Position numbers and translations under genes: made by a program
Shown here: positions 42,641-49,784 of the stretch, piece after piece
Position numbering within the stretch: position 1 is the first letter of the stretch
Layout: each line of letters begins with the position of its first letter
Assembly (NCBI GenBank): GCA_022510525.1
Contig: JAFLTH010000013.1
Span: forward strand, 1 to 49,784
Reading direction: 5' to 3'
Length of the DNA: 49,784 nucleotides
Source of the DNA: Lachnospiraceae bacterium
GTDB taxonomy: Bacteria; Bacillota; Clostridia; Lachnospirales; Lachnospiraceae
The notes under the pieces: model-generated
Seen by the model: the letters and a program-made list of their open reading frames with translations, nothing else
Told to the model about the DNA's origin: nothing
The model's database searches: none

Positions 42641-44215
42641 ATGGATCAATTATGGAAAGCGGATTTGGGAGACGGTAATTATAAAAACCCAATATTATTT
42701 GCGGATTATTCGGATCCGGATGTGATAAGGGTGAAAGATACATATTATATGACAGCATCAAGCTTCAATTATGTGCCGGGGCTGCCGATTCTAACGTCTA
42801 AGGATTTGGTGAACTGGAAGCTGGCTAATTATGCACTGGATAAGATAAATTACGATAAATATGATATGCCGCAGCATGCAAAAGGCGTGTGGGCCCCTGC
42901 AATAAGATATCATAATGATCGCTATTATATATACTATGGTATGCCGGACGAAGGGATTTTTATGGTTAGTACCGGAGATGCACTTGGAAAATGGGATGAA
43001 CCGGTATTGGTGCTTGAAGGAAAAGGGTTGATTGATCCCTGTCCTTTCTGGGATGATGACGGTAAGGCCTATATAATCCATGGATATGCCAAAAGTCGTA
43101 TCGGTTTCAAGAGTTATCTTGGTATTTTTCCTATGTCTTTTGATGGAACCAAGGCCATAGGAGAGGACCATATACTTTTTGACGGTGTAGAAACTCAGCA
43201 TACAATTGAGGGTCCCAAGGTATATAAGAGGAATGGATATTATTATATCCTTGCACCGGCGGGCGGCGTGAAGAAGGGATGGCAGACTGCACTTCGCTCT
43301 AAAAATATATACGGACCCTATGAAGAAAAAATTGTTATGAAGCAGGGAAACACTCCAATTAACGGGCCTCATCAGGGAGGACTGGTTGATACGGTAAACG
43401 GTGACGAATGGTTTATACATTTTCAGGACAGGGGACTCTATGGACGCATTGTGCATTTGCAGCCTGTTGTTTGGGAAAATGACTGGCCGGTAGTAGGTAT
43501 AAATGCCATAGACGGCTGCGGGGAGCCTTGTGAGGTATATAAGAAGCCAAATACAGGAATTGTGGAAGAAATTACCTCTTTGGAGGCATCGGATGATTTT
43601 AGTACCGGATCTGATGGCGGCAGTCTAAATTTAATGTGGCAGTGGCTTGGCAATCCAAAAGAGAATTTCTATTCATTGACCGAAAGGGTCAACTTTCTGA
43701 GATTATATGCCTTAAACACTTCCGGTAAAGCTGAGCCAATTTTATGGGAGAGCTCCAATGTACTGACACAAAAGCTGGTATGTCCTTATTTTAAGGCAAC
43801 AGTGTCAATGCATATGACACATCTGTCAGAAAATGAACAGGCCGGTATGGTCATAATGGGAGGGCATTATGCCTATCTGGCAGTAAGGGTCATAGACGGA
43901 AAAAAGACGGTTATTTATGCTATGGCTTATAATGACGGAGATGGTATTAAGGAGAAAGTTACTTCATTAAAAGAACTGAATGAAGATGATGAAAAGATAT
44001 ATATGACTTTTGTTATGGAAAGTGGTGGTAATGGACCCGAATTTAAAGTATACTATAATTTAGAAGGCGGGGAGGAAATAAATGTTCCTACAAGCTTTAT
44101 GCCCTCCGATCACACATGGGTCGGGGCTAAGATCGGACTTTTTGCTAATGTAGCTGAAGAAACCGAAAAGGGTGGATATGCCGATTTTGAATATATTCAT
44201 GTAACCGCCATATAA
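42641..44215 (+). CDS. GH43 family glycosidase (beta-xylosidase/arabinofuranosidase type)
   Basis: A 524-residue two-domain enzyme. The N-terminal five-bladed propeller carries the GH43 catalytic trio: D25 in SDPDVIRV, an Asp in LIDPCPFWDDDG and the Glu in IEGPKVYKRNGYYY. The C-terminal 200 residues form a concanavalin-like beta sandwich (DDFSTGSDGGSLNLMWQW, then EQAGMVIMGGHYAYLAVRV), as in GH43 beta-xylosidases. No signal peptide. It would trim xylose or arabinose side sugars from imported pectic fragments; exact linkage not assignable. AAAGGAGA precedes the ATG. The branched palindrome forms its leader. Confidence 0.9.
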   Translation: MDQLWKADLGDGNYKNPILFADYSDPDVIRVKDTYYMTASSFNYVPGLPILTSKDLVNWKLANYALDKINYDKYDMPQHAKGVWAPAIRYHNDRYYIYYGMPDEGIFMVSTGDALGKWDEPVLVLEGKGLIDPCPFWDDDGKAYIIHGYAKSRIGFKSYLGIFPMSFDGTKAIGEDHILFDGVETQHTIEGPKVYKRNGYYYILAPAGGVKKGWQTALRSKNIYGPYEEKIVMKQGNTPINGPHQGGLVDTVNGDEWFIHFQDRGLYGRIVHLQPVVWENDWPVVGINAIDGCGEPCEVYKKPNTGIVEEITSLEASDDFSTGSDGGSLNLMWQWLGNPKENFYSLTERVNFLRLYALNTSGKAEPILWESSNVLTQKLVCPYFKATVSMHMTHLSENEQAGMVIMGGHYAYLAVRVIDGKKTVIYAMAYNDGDGIKEKVTSLKELNEDDEKIYMTFVMESGGNGPEFKVYYNLEGGEEINVPTSFMPSDHTWVGAKIGLFANVAEETEKGGYADFEYIHVTAI

Positions 44216-44296
44216 GAAAATATTGTATGAACTAATTTGTGAGGCTTTTAAAACCGATTCAAAATCTTGCAGGTTGAGCAAAAACGGGGGATTAAT

Positions 44297-46267
44297 ATGA
44301 ATTTGGAGGAGGCTATTAGAAATCAGAGTTTAGATGATGTAATAGCTGTTGTGGAACAGGATATTAACAGTGTTGACGGCACAACCGGGGACGGTATTCC
44401 GTTGTTTATGTATGCGGCACAGACCGGAAACTTTCCTATTGTCAAATATATGATTGAGTATACAAGAGCAAGTATGAATGCAGTAGATGAAGAGCATCGG
44501 AATATACTGCATTATGCTGCAATGTCCGGGAATCTGGAGATGAACCGCTATCTTGTGGAAAAAGTCGGCATGGATATAACATCGGCTGATAAGAATCTGG
44601 TGACCCCTTATCAGATTGCATTTGAAAAAGGTAATAAGGAGCTGCTTGCGTATTATGAGGAATGTGTAGGGGGTGCTTACGAGGATATGTATCACAATCC
44701 GATACGTACCGGAATGTTTCCGGACCCTTCGATTGTCAGGGTGGGAGAAGATTATTATATGGTAAATTCCTCCTTTATTTTCTTCCCCTGTATTCCTGTT
44801 TCACACTCTAAGGATCTGGTACACTGGGATATAATCGGTTATGCAATCACCAATCCCGAATGGGCTGATTTAGATGAGCTTGAGGGTGGCAGAGGCTACT
44901 GGGCTCCGGATATTTCTTATGATAACGGAACTTTTTATATTACGGCTACATACCGTTTGAATGATACGGGAACTGTATATAGAAAACAGATTGTAGTTTC
45001 TTCAGACAAACCGGAAGGTCCATACTCCAAACCGGCCATAATAGATGTTGACGGGATAGACCCGTCACTCTTTCATGAGGATGGCAGACATTATATGCTC
45101 ATAAACAGGGGAGCCAGGATTCTGGAGCTTAGCAGTGACTGTAAGAGTAAATTGACCGAGCCGGTCATGTTATATTACGGTGATTACAAGCGCGCACCGG
45201 AGGGGCCGCATCTGTTGAAAAAAGATGGATATTATTATCTCTTCCTTGCTGAAGGCGGAACCGGTCAGGGACATAGAATTACAGTTGCGAGAAGCAGGGA
45301 GCTTATGGGAAATTATGAGCCCTGTCCCTATAATCCGATTATGATACAGAGCGATAATAAAGCGGCGCTTCAGCGCTGCGGGCACGGCAAGCCGGTATGT
45401 ACACAAAACGGTGAATGGTACATGGTATATCTGTGCGGAAGAATGATTGAAGATAAATACAGTATACTGGGACGTGAGACTGCACTCGATCCGATTACAT
45501 GGACAAAGGATGAGTGGCCGATTGTGAATAATCTGAACGGCCCAAGTGCACTGCAAATAAGGCCTAACCTGCCTAAAATGACATCGGTATCAAATATGAC
45601 AGATGTGTCATATGATGCAAATGAATCGGGAGACCAACCTAAAGAGTCTCAAACAGCATTGACCAATCAAGTCAAAATATTTAATAACGGTATACCAGAA
45701 GATTTTGTAACACCAAGACCGCCGGAGAAAGATGGATTAAGCTGTAAGGACGGAAAACTGATATTAAAGGGAAGCTGCTATCCGCTCTCAAGTATGAATG
45801 CCAGAAATATACTGTTAAGAAGACAGAGTGATTTTTGCTTTAAAGCGGAAGCTGAGTTTAGGGTTCCGTATCTTGAAGACGGACAGGAGGCAGGTATTAC
45901 CTGCTATTATGATGAAAATACGTGGGTGTGTTTCTTTTTCTCAAAAGAGAAAGATACTTATTTCATACAGGTAAAAGAGCATATTGATAAAGAGGATATA
46001 TGCCATAATAGGGAAGTGATATGCAATCCGGAAGGAGCAAGTTATATACTGGGAGTCGATACCAAATATTTGCAGAGAAGCTTTTATTATGGTAAAGTAG
46101 GAGGAGAAGTAAAAACCGTAGAGGAACTTGCTTCTGTATATTATCTGTGCGATGAGGGTATTGCACGGGGAAAACGGTTTACCGGAGCTATGGTAGGAAT
46201 GTACGGATATGCCGGAGAAAAGCCTTTGTTTATAGAATATGAAGATTTTCGCTATAAAGGGCTGTAG
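44297..46267 (+). CDS. ankyrin-repeat domain fused to GH43 family glycosidase
   Basis: A 656-residue protein with an unusual plan. Residues 1-130 form about three ankyrin repeats: IPLFMYAAQTGNFPIVKYMIEYT, then RNILHYAAMSGNLEMNRYLVEKV, then VTPYQIAFEKGNKELLAYYEE. From residue 133 a GH43 propeller follows, with catalytic residues in FPDPSIVRV, GIDPSLFHEDG and PEGPHLLKKDGYYY, and then a C-terminal beta sandwich. No signal peptide; cytoplasmic. The ankyrin part suggests docking to another protein or to the membrane transporter, but this is inference. The ATG at 44297 follows GGGGG; an upstream in-frame TTG lacks support. It sits 81 bases after the first GH43 gene. Confidence 0.88.
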   Translation: MNLEEAIRNQSLDDVIAVVEQDINSVDGTTGDGIPLFMYAAQTGNFPIVKYMIEYTRASMNAVDEEHRNILHYAAMSGNLEMNRYLVEKVGMDITSADKNLVTPYQIAFEKGNKELLAYYEECVGGAYEDMYHNPIRTGMFPDPSIVRVGEDYYMVNSSFIFFPCIPVSHSKDLVHWDIIGYAITNPEWADLDELEGGRGYWAPDISYDNGTFYITATYRLNDTGTVYRKQIVVSSDKPEGPYSKPAIIDVDGIDPSLFHEDGRHYMLINRGARILELSSDCKSKLTEPVMLYYGDYKRAPEGPHLLKKDGYYYLFLAEGGTGQGHRITVARSRELMGNYEPCPYNPIMIQSDNKAALQRCGHGKPVCTQNGEWYMVYLCGRMIEDKYSILGRETALDPITWTKDEWPIVNNLNGPSALQIRPNLPKMTSVSNMTDVSYDANESGDQPKESQTALTNQVKIFNNGIPEDFVTPRPPEKDGLSCKDGKLILKGSCYPLSSMNARNILLRRQSDFCFKAEAEFRVPYLEDGQEAGITCYYDENTWVCFFFSKEKDTYFIQVKEHIDKEDICHNREVICNPEGASYILGVDTKYLQRSFYYGKVGGEVKTVEELASVYYLCDEGIARGKRFTGAMVGMYGYAGEKPLFIEYEDFRYKGL

Positions 46268-46285
46268 AGGTTGTAATAATATTAA

Positions 46286-47638
46286 ATGGCTAAAAATAAT
46301 AATCGAGAAATTTTATTAAAAGGAAGCCTGGTCAAGGCTATAATGATTCTTACCGTTCCGGTTGTAATTAACAGTTTTTTACAGACAATGTATAATCTGA
46401 CCGATACATACTGGCTTGGCAAACTGGGAACGGAAGAACTTGCAGCAATTAACCTTGTAACGCCTATGCAGAATATTGTGTTGAATTTCGGTTCCGGGAT
46501 CACGGTAGCGGGTTCGGTGCTTATTTCACAGTATCTGGGTGCAAAAAAAGACGATGATGCAAGAAGTATGGCCAATCAGATCTTTGCCTGTGCATTGATC
46601 TTTTCCCTGATATGTGCCTCCGTATGTGCGCTGGCAACCCCTGCTATTGTAACATGGCTGGGAGCGGAGGGTGAAACCTGGAACTGCGGTAAAACCTATC
46701 TACAGCTGGTGATTCTGGATATGCCGTTTTTATATACCGTGAATATTTATGCGGCAATCAATCAGGCGCAGGGAGATACCTTAAGGCCGATGTTTCTTAA
46801 CCTTGGCGGTATTATTTTGAATATGATACTTGACCCGCTTCTTATGGTAGTACTCCATATGGGAGTGGCAGGTGCTGCATTGGCAACTGTAGGAGCCAAG
46901 GCGGTGCCGGCTGTAATAGCCTTTGTTTTATTGCTTAATAAAGAAAAAGATGTTTATCTAAACTTAAGAAAACTTAAATTTGAAAAAGAAAAGCTTAAAA
47001 GTATTCTTGTAGTAGGACTCCCGACCGCAGTCGGTGGCAGCACTATGCAGTTTGGCTTTCTGTTGATGAGCAGGAATGTGCTTAAATACGGCACACAGGC
47101 CATGGCAGCCTATGGAATAGGAAACAAGATTAACGGCCTGATTACTCTTCCGTCCAATGGAATAGGTTCGGCGGTTGCAACCGTTGTGGGACAGAATGTG
47201 GGCGCCAAACAATATGAAAGAGCGGAAGAGGGATATCATCTTTCTATGCGGATAAGTGTGATTTTTCTGTTTGTGGGTGGTATGATTCTTTCAAGGATGC
47301 CTATATCGACTGCAATAGTCAAAATATTTTCCGACGATGCAAATGTAATAGAAATGGCTGCGGATTTCTTGAGTATTATGGCATTCTGGTGTTTTGCCAA
47401 CGGTGTTTACAACTCCAGTATGGGTCTTTTTCAGGGCAGCGGTCACACAGAGGTGACAATGATCATAGATGCCGCAAGGCTATGGGTATTTAGATTTGCA
47501 ACCCTTTTTGTATGTGAAGCATGGCTGCATATGGGAGTGCGAAGCGTATGGTACTCAGTAGTAATCAGTAACGGACTGTCAGCCATAATATTATTTATAG
47601 TATATAAAACAGGATATTGGAAAAAGAAACGTATTTAA
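46286..47638 (+). CDS. MATE family efflux transporter
   Basis: A 450-residue polytopic membrane protein with about 12 spans in two homologous halves, typical of multidrug and toxic compound extrusion exporters driven by sodium or protons. The family signature appears as VPVVINSFLQTMYNLTDTYWLG in the first span and its counterpart in the second half (GLPTAVGGSTMQFGFLLMS). It lies between two pectin hydrolase genes, 19 bases after the ankyrin-GH43 gene, with GAGG as a weak ribosome site. A role in exporting a sugar or aromatic by-product is possible; drug efflux is the default family guess. Confidence 0.92.
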   Translation: MAKNNNREILLKGSLVKAIMILTVPVVINSFLQTMYNLTDTYWLGKLGTEELAAINLVTPMQNIVLNFGSGITVAGSVLISQYLGAKKDDDARSMANQIFACALIFSLICASVCALATPAIVTWLGAEGETWNCGKTYLQLVILDMPFLYTVNIYAAINQAQGDTLRPMFLNLGGIILNMILDPLLMVVLHMGVAGAALATVGAKAVPAVIAFVLLLNKEKDVYLNLRKLKFEKEKLKSILVVGLPTAVGGSTMQFGFLLMSRNVLKYGTQAMAAYGIGNKINGLITLPSNGIGSAVATVVGQNVGAKQYERAEEGYHLSMRISVIFLFVGGMILSRMPISTAIVKIFSDDANVIEMAADFLSIMAFWCFANGVYNSSMGLFQGSGHTEVTMIIDAARLWVFRFATLFVCEAWLHMGVRSVWYSVVISNGLSAIILFIVYKTGYWKKKRI

Positions 47639-47696
47639 AATAAGATTTTAAAGAATATATAAGAGAGAATATACATAGAAAGGAGCAGTATTAAAA

Positions 47697-48803
47697 ATGA
47701 AGACAGAAAGATTTATTGAACAATATTTGAAGGAGTATCAGAATTACAAGAAATACTGGAATTATGAGGATGGCTGTATACTCATGGGAGCCAAGGAGAT
47801 GTATGAAGCTACCGGAGATGAAAAGTATTTTACTTTTATCAAAGAGTATCTTAAACCCTTAATAACGGATGATGGTACAATAACCAATTATCAGACTGAT
47901 AAACTCAGCATCGACAGCATAAACTGCAGTAAGATTCTGTTTTTTATGTATGATAAGACCGGAGATGAAAAATATCGTAAGGCGATAGATTTTACAATGG
48001 ATTTCCTGCGTAAACATCCCAGATGCGAGTGTGGCAACTTTATCCATAAGCAGGTTTATCCGAACCAGATATGGTTGGACGGATTATATATGGCACAGCC
48101 TTTTTATATGGAATACGAGACCAGATATAATAAAAAGGCTCAATACAAGGATATTGTAAAACAGTATGAAAATGTACAAAAATACATATATAACGGCGAA
48201 AAAGGCCTTTGCTATCATGCTTATGATGAGGCAAAAGAGCAGTTCTGGGCAGATAAAAAGACAGGCTGTTCTCCCAATTTCTGGTTAAGAAGTATGGGCT
48301 GGTATCTGATGTCGCTTGTGGATGTAATGGATAACATGAGCATTGAGATTTATGAGCAGTACAGAAGGATTCAGGACATATTCAAGCTGGTTCAGAAGGG
48401 CATTATGCGGTATCAGGATAAGGAGAGCAAACTCTTTTATCAGGTAATTGACAGAGGTGATGTAGAGAACAATTATCTCGAAACTTCAGGCAGCGCTATG
48501 ATAGCTTATGCCGTTATCAAGGCTTGCCGAATGGGAGTGCTATCAAAAGAAAAATATGCGGCTTCCGGTATGGAAATCATGGAGAGTCTTATTGAGAACA
48601 AGCTGAAAGAAGAAGACGGAAAACTGCATCTGACAGGTATCTGCGAGGTTGCCGGTCTGGGACCGGACAATAGGCCGGAGAGGAACGGAAGTGTGGAATA
48701 CTATCTGTCCGAGAAGGTCGTTTCCGATGATGCTAAGGGAGTTGGACCGTTTATGATGGCTTATGGGGAGTATTTGAAGCTTAAAAAGGAGCTGGAGGCT
48801 TAA
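47697..48803 (+). CDS. GH105 unsaturated rhamnogalacturonyl hydrolase (copy 2)
   Basis: A 368-residue YteR/YesR-type enzyme. The catalytic aspartate is D128 in WLDGLYMAQPFYMEYETRY, matching copy 1 at 28937-30067, as do FWLRSMGWYLMSLVD and EKVVSDDAKGVGPFMMAYGEY. Its N-terminus is 14 residues shorter before the catalytic site. It is cytoplasmic and cleaves unsaturated galacturonyl residues from rhamnogalacturonan fragments. AAAGGAGC precedes the ATG. It ends the uptake and digestion locus, with a terminator at 48843-48893. Confidence 0.92.
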   Translation: MKTERFIEQYLKEYQNYKKYWNYEDGCILMGAKEMYEATGDEKYFTFIKEYLKPLITDDGTITNYQTDKLSIDSINCSKILFFMYDKTGDEKYRKAIDFTMDFLRKHPRCECGNFIHKQVYPNQIWLDGLYMAQPFYMEYETRYNKKAQYKDIVKQYENVQKYIYNGEKGLCYHAYDEAKEQFWADKKTGCSPNFWLRSMGWYLMSLVDVMDNMSIEIYEQYRRIQDIFKLVQKGIMRYQDKESKLFYQVIDRGDVENNYLETSGSAMIAYAVIKACRMGVLSKEKYAASGMEIMESLIENKLKEEDGKLHLTGICEVAGLGPDNRPERNGSVEYYLSEKVVSDDAKGVGPFMMAYGEYLKLKKELEA

Positions 48804-48842
48804 TAAATCAAGCTGATACGAAATATCGTTATAAAATGCGCA

Positions 48843-48893
48843 AAAAAACTGTCTTGACGATGGCTGCTAAGTTCATTGACAAGGCAGTTTTTT
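48843..48893 (+). terminator. terminator after GH105 copy 2
   Basis: AAAAAACTGTCTTG and CAAGGCAGTTTTTT pair with one wobble around a 23-base loop, and a T run follows. It marks the end of the pectin locus. Confidence 0.85.
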
Positions 48894-49012
48894 ATTATAG
48901 TTTCAAAAAGGTGCATGGCAAATAATCCCTTAATATTTTTTTCCTTTTCTTATCATAATATTAGAACAATCTGAAAGGTTGCATATAAACGCATCGGAAA
49001 GGGGAAGCGGCT

Positions 49013-49784
49013 ATGCAAAACAGCAAACGGGGTGGAAAACACCTGTTGAAAAAAGAACATATAAAAAAGGAAGCTCTCTGCCGGTGGCTATTTCTGCTGC
49101 ACGGCATTTGCATAATGATATTCATATTCGGAGGTTTGGTTCCTTTTCCTGCAATCGCACAGGAAGTTGAGCAGACAGAACCAAAGGAGGAAGCCTCTAA
49201 TAACCATGACCTGTATATCCCCGGCACTATGTTCCTGTTCAGTGGACTGAATACGGAAAACTATGGTCAAGACTACACCAGCCCGCCGATTGACTGGCGC
49301 GGTGTAGAGATAAAAGACAATATGCAGACCAGCGTCATCGTACCGGGCATCAATAAAGATGAACACACAATTTCCGGCGATGTGGACCAGAAGCTGTTCC
49401 CGCAATATAACGGCTATTACGTCCGCAGGGTCACTGTACGGGATAACGATGTCACTGTTCTGGGTATCACAAAGCTACAGGAGCATAATTCCTACGTATA
49501 TTATTACATCAACAATGAAAAACAGAGTACCGAAGTCAGCGTTACCACCCTGCCTGAGGGGCAGAAATTCATCATACAGTACTGCCTTAATGATTACAGC
49601 ATCGAATTTCAGGTGAAGATGAACGATTTAAGCGGCGATGATGTCACCCGTCAATGGGTAAATAATATCTTTGGCACGGACAGACCCGTCAAGACCAACC
49701 TGGGCGCATATGCCTTCAACGCACAGGCACCCGATGGCTACACGCTTTCCTTCTATCTGGCAAAGAAGAATTCGGACGGCGGCT
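49013..49784 (+). CDS. partial secreted protein, open at the right edge
   Basis: At least 257 residues, reading open from ATG 49013 to the last base with no stop. It has a long signal peptide: a charged head (MQNSKRGGKHLLKKEHIKKE), a hydrophobic core (WLFLLHGICIMIFIFGGLVPF) and a likely cleavage site at AIAQE. The mature part is beta-rich and polar (YYVRRVTVRDNDVTVLGITKL, GYTLSFYLAKKN) with no family I recognise. AAAGGGG precedes the ATG. The base composition is clearly higher in G+C than the pectin genes (36 of 60 bases at 49681-49740), which suggests a different origin, perhaps a mobile element that continues beyond the window. Confidence 0.65.
   Translation, partial: MQNSKRGGKHLLKKEHIKKEALCRWLFLLHGICIMIFIFGGLVPFPAIAQEVEQTEPKEEASNNHDLYIPGTMFLFSGLNTENYGQDYTSPPIDWRGVEIKDNMQTSVIVPGINKDEHTISGDVDQKLFPQYNGYYVRRVTVRDNDVTVLGITKLQEHNSYVYYYINNEKQSTEVSVTTLPEGQKFIIQYCLNDYSIEFQVKMNDLSGDDVTRQWVNNIFGTDRPVKTNLGAYAFNAQAPDGYTLSFYLAKKNSDGG

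Overview
The window looks like a chromosomal segment of a low-G+C Firmicute, most plausibly a gut Lachnospiraceae related to the pectin specialists of Lachnospira (the old Eubacterium eligens group). Reasons: AT-rich intergenic DNA with clear TTGACA/TATAAT-type promoters and AGGAGG ribosome binding sites, SpoVAD and SpoVAE sporulation genes, pta-ackA fermentation genes, and a very dense set of genes for galacturonan and rhamnogalacturonan use. The genus is inferred from gene content only. I saw no rRNA, tRNA, CRISPR array or insertion sequence.

Layout. Bases 1-7240 are general genes: an ECF sigma factor with a membrane partner, a YitT protein, a Suv3-like helicase with a terminal zinc knuckle, a 4'-phosphopantetheinyl transferase and an Rpn-type nuclease. 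Bases 7539-12851 begin pectin catabolism: a GH4 enzyme resembling alpha-galacturonidase LplD, a GNAT protein, two divergent PfkB kinases of KDG-kinase type and KDPG aldolase. Bases 12925-18943 form an AT-rich island that interrupts this theme: a BlaI repressor, a BlaR1-like membrane protease and a tiny exported protein, divergent from a 1119-residue secreted protein (carbohydrate-binding-like, calcium-repeat, VWA and papain-like parts) and a lipoprotein. Bases 19060-30067 return to pectin: an RpiB-type isomerase, KduI and UxaC on the minus strand; UxaB, UxaA and a KduD-like SDR on the plus strand; then GH28, a TIM-barrel isomerase and GH105. Bases 30161-37706 are housekeeping and sporulation genes: ackA and pta, an SDR with a SnoaL-like partner, spoVAD, a small ORF, ridA, spoVAE and a serine hydrolase. 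Bases 38008-48803 are an uptake-and-digestion locus: a solute-binding lipoprotein, two permeases, CE12 esterase, GH43, an ankyrin-GH43 fusion, a MATE transporter and a second GH105. A partial secreted protein of different base composition runs off the right end.

How the genes work together. None of the glycoside hydrolases or the esterase has a signal peptide, while the transporter has a lipoprotein receptor. This implies that oligosaccharides released outside the cell are imported and then cut in the cytoplasm: CE12 removes acetyl groups, GH105 removes the unsaturated uronyl end, GH28 and GH4 release galacturonate, and GH43 enzymes remove arabinose- or xylose-type side sugars. Galacturonate then goes UxaC, UxaB, UxaA to KDG. 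Unsaturated uronate (as DKI) goes through KduI and/or the RpiB-type protein and the SDR to KDG. KDG kinase and KDPG aldolase give pyruvate and glyceraldehyde-3-phosphate, and Pta-AckA yields acetate and ATP. The ABC ATPase, extracellular lyases and a dedicated regulator are not in the window.

The items most worth following are: (1) two copies of a roughly 105-base branched palindrome (20634-20738 and 42505-42612) whose arms differ in sequence but keep pairing, both in the same orientation ahead of a pectin gene; (2) the BlaI/BlaR1 module facing a giant secreted protein instead of a beta-lactamase, with a dyad on its promoter; (3) an ankyrin-repeat domain fused to a cytoplasmic GH43 enzyme; and (4) a 138-base foldback with 31-base perfect arms at 9526-9663.
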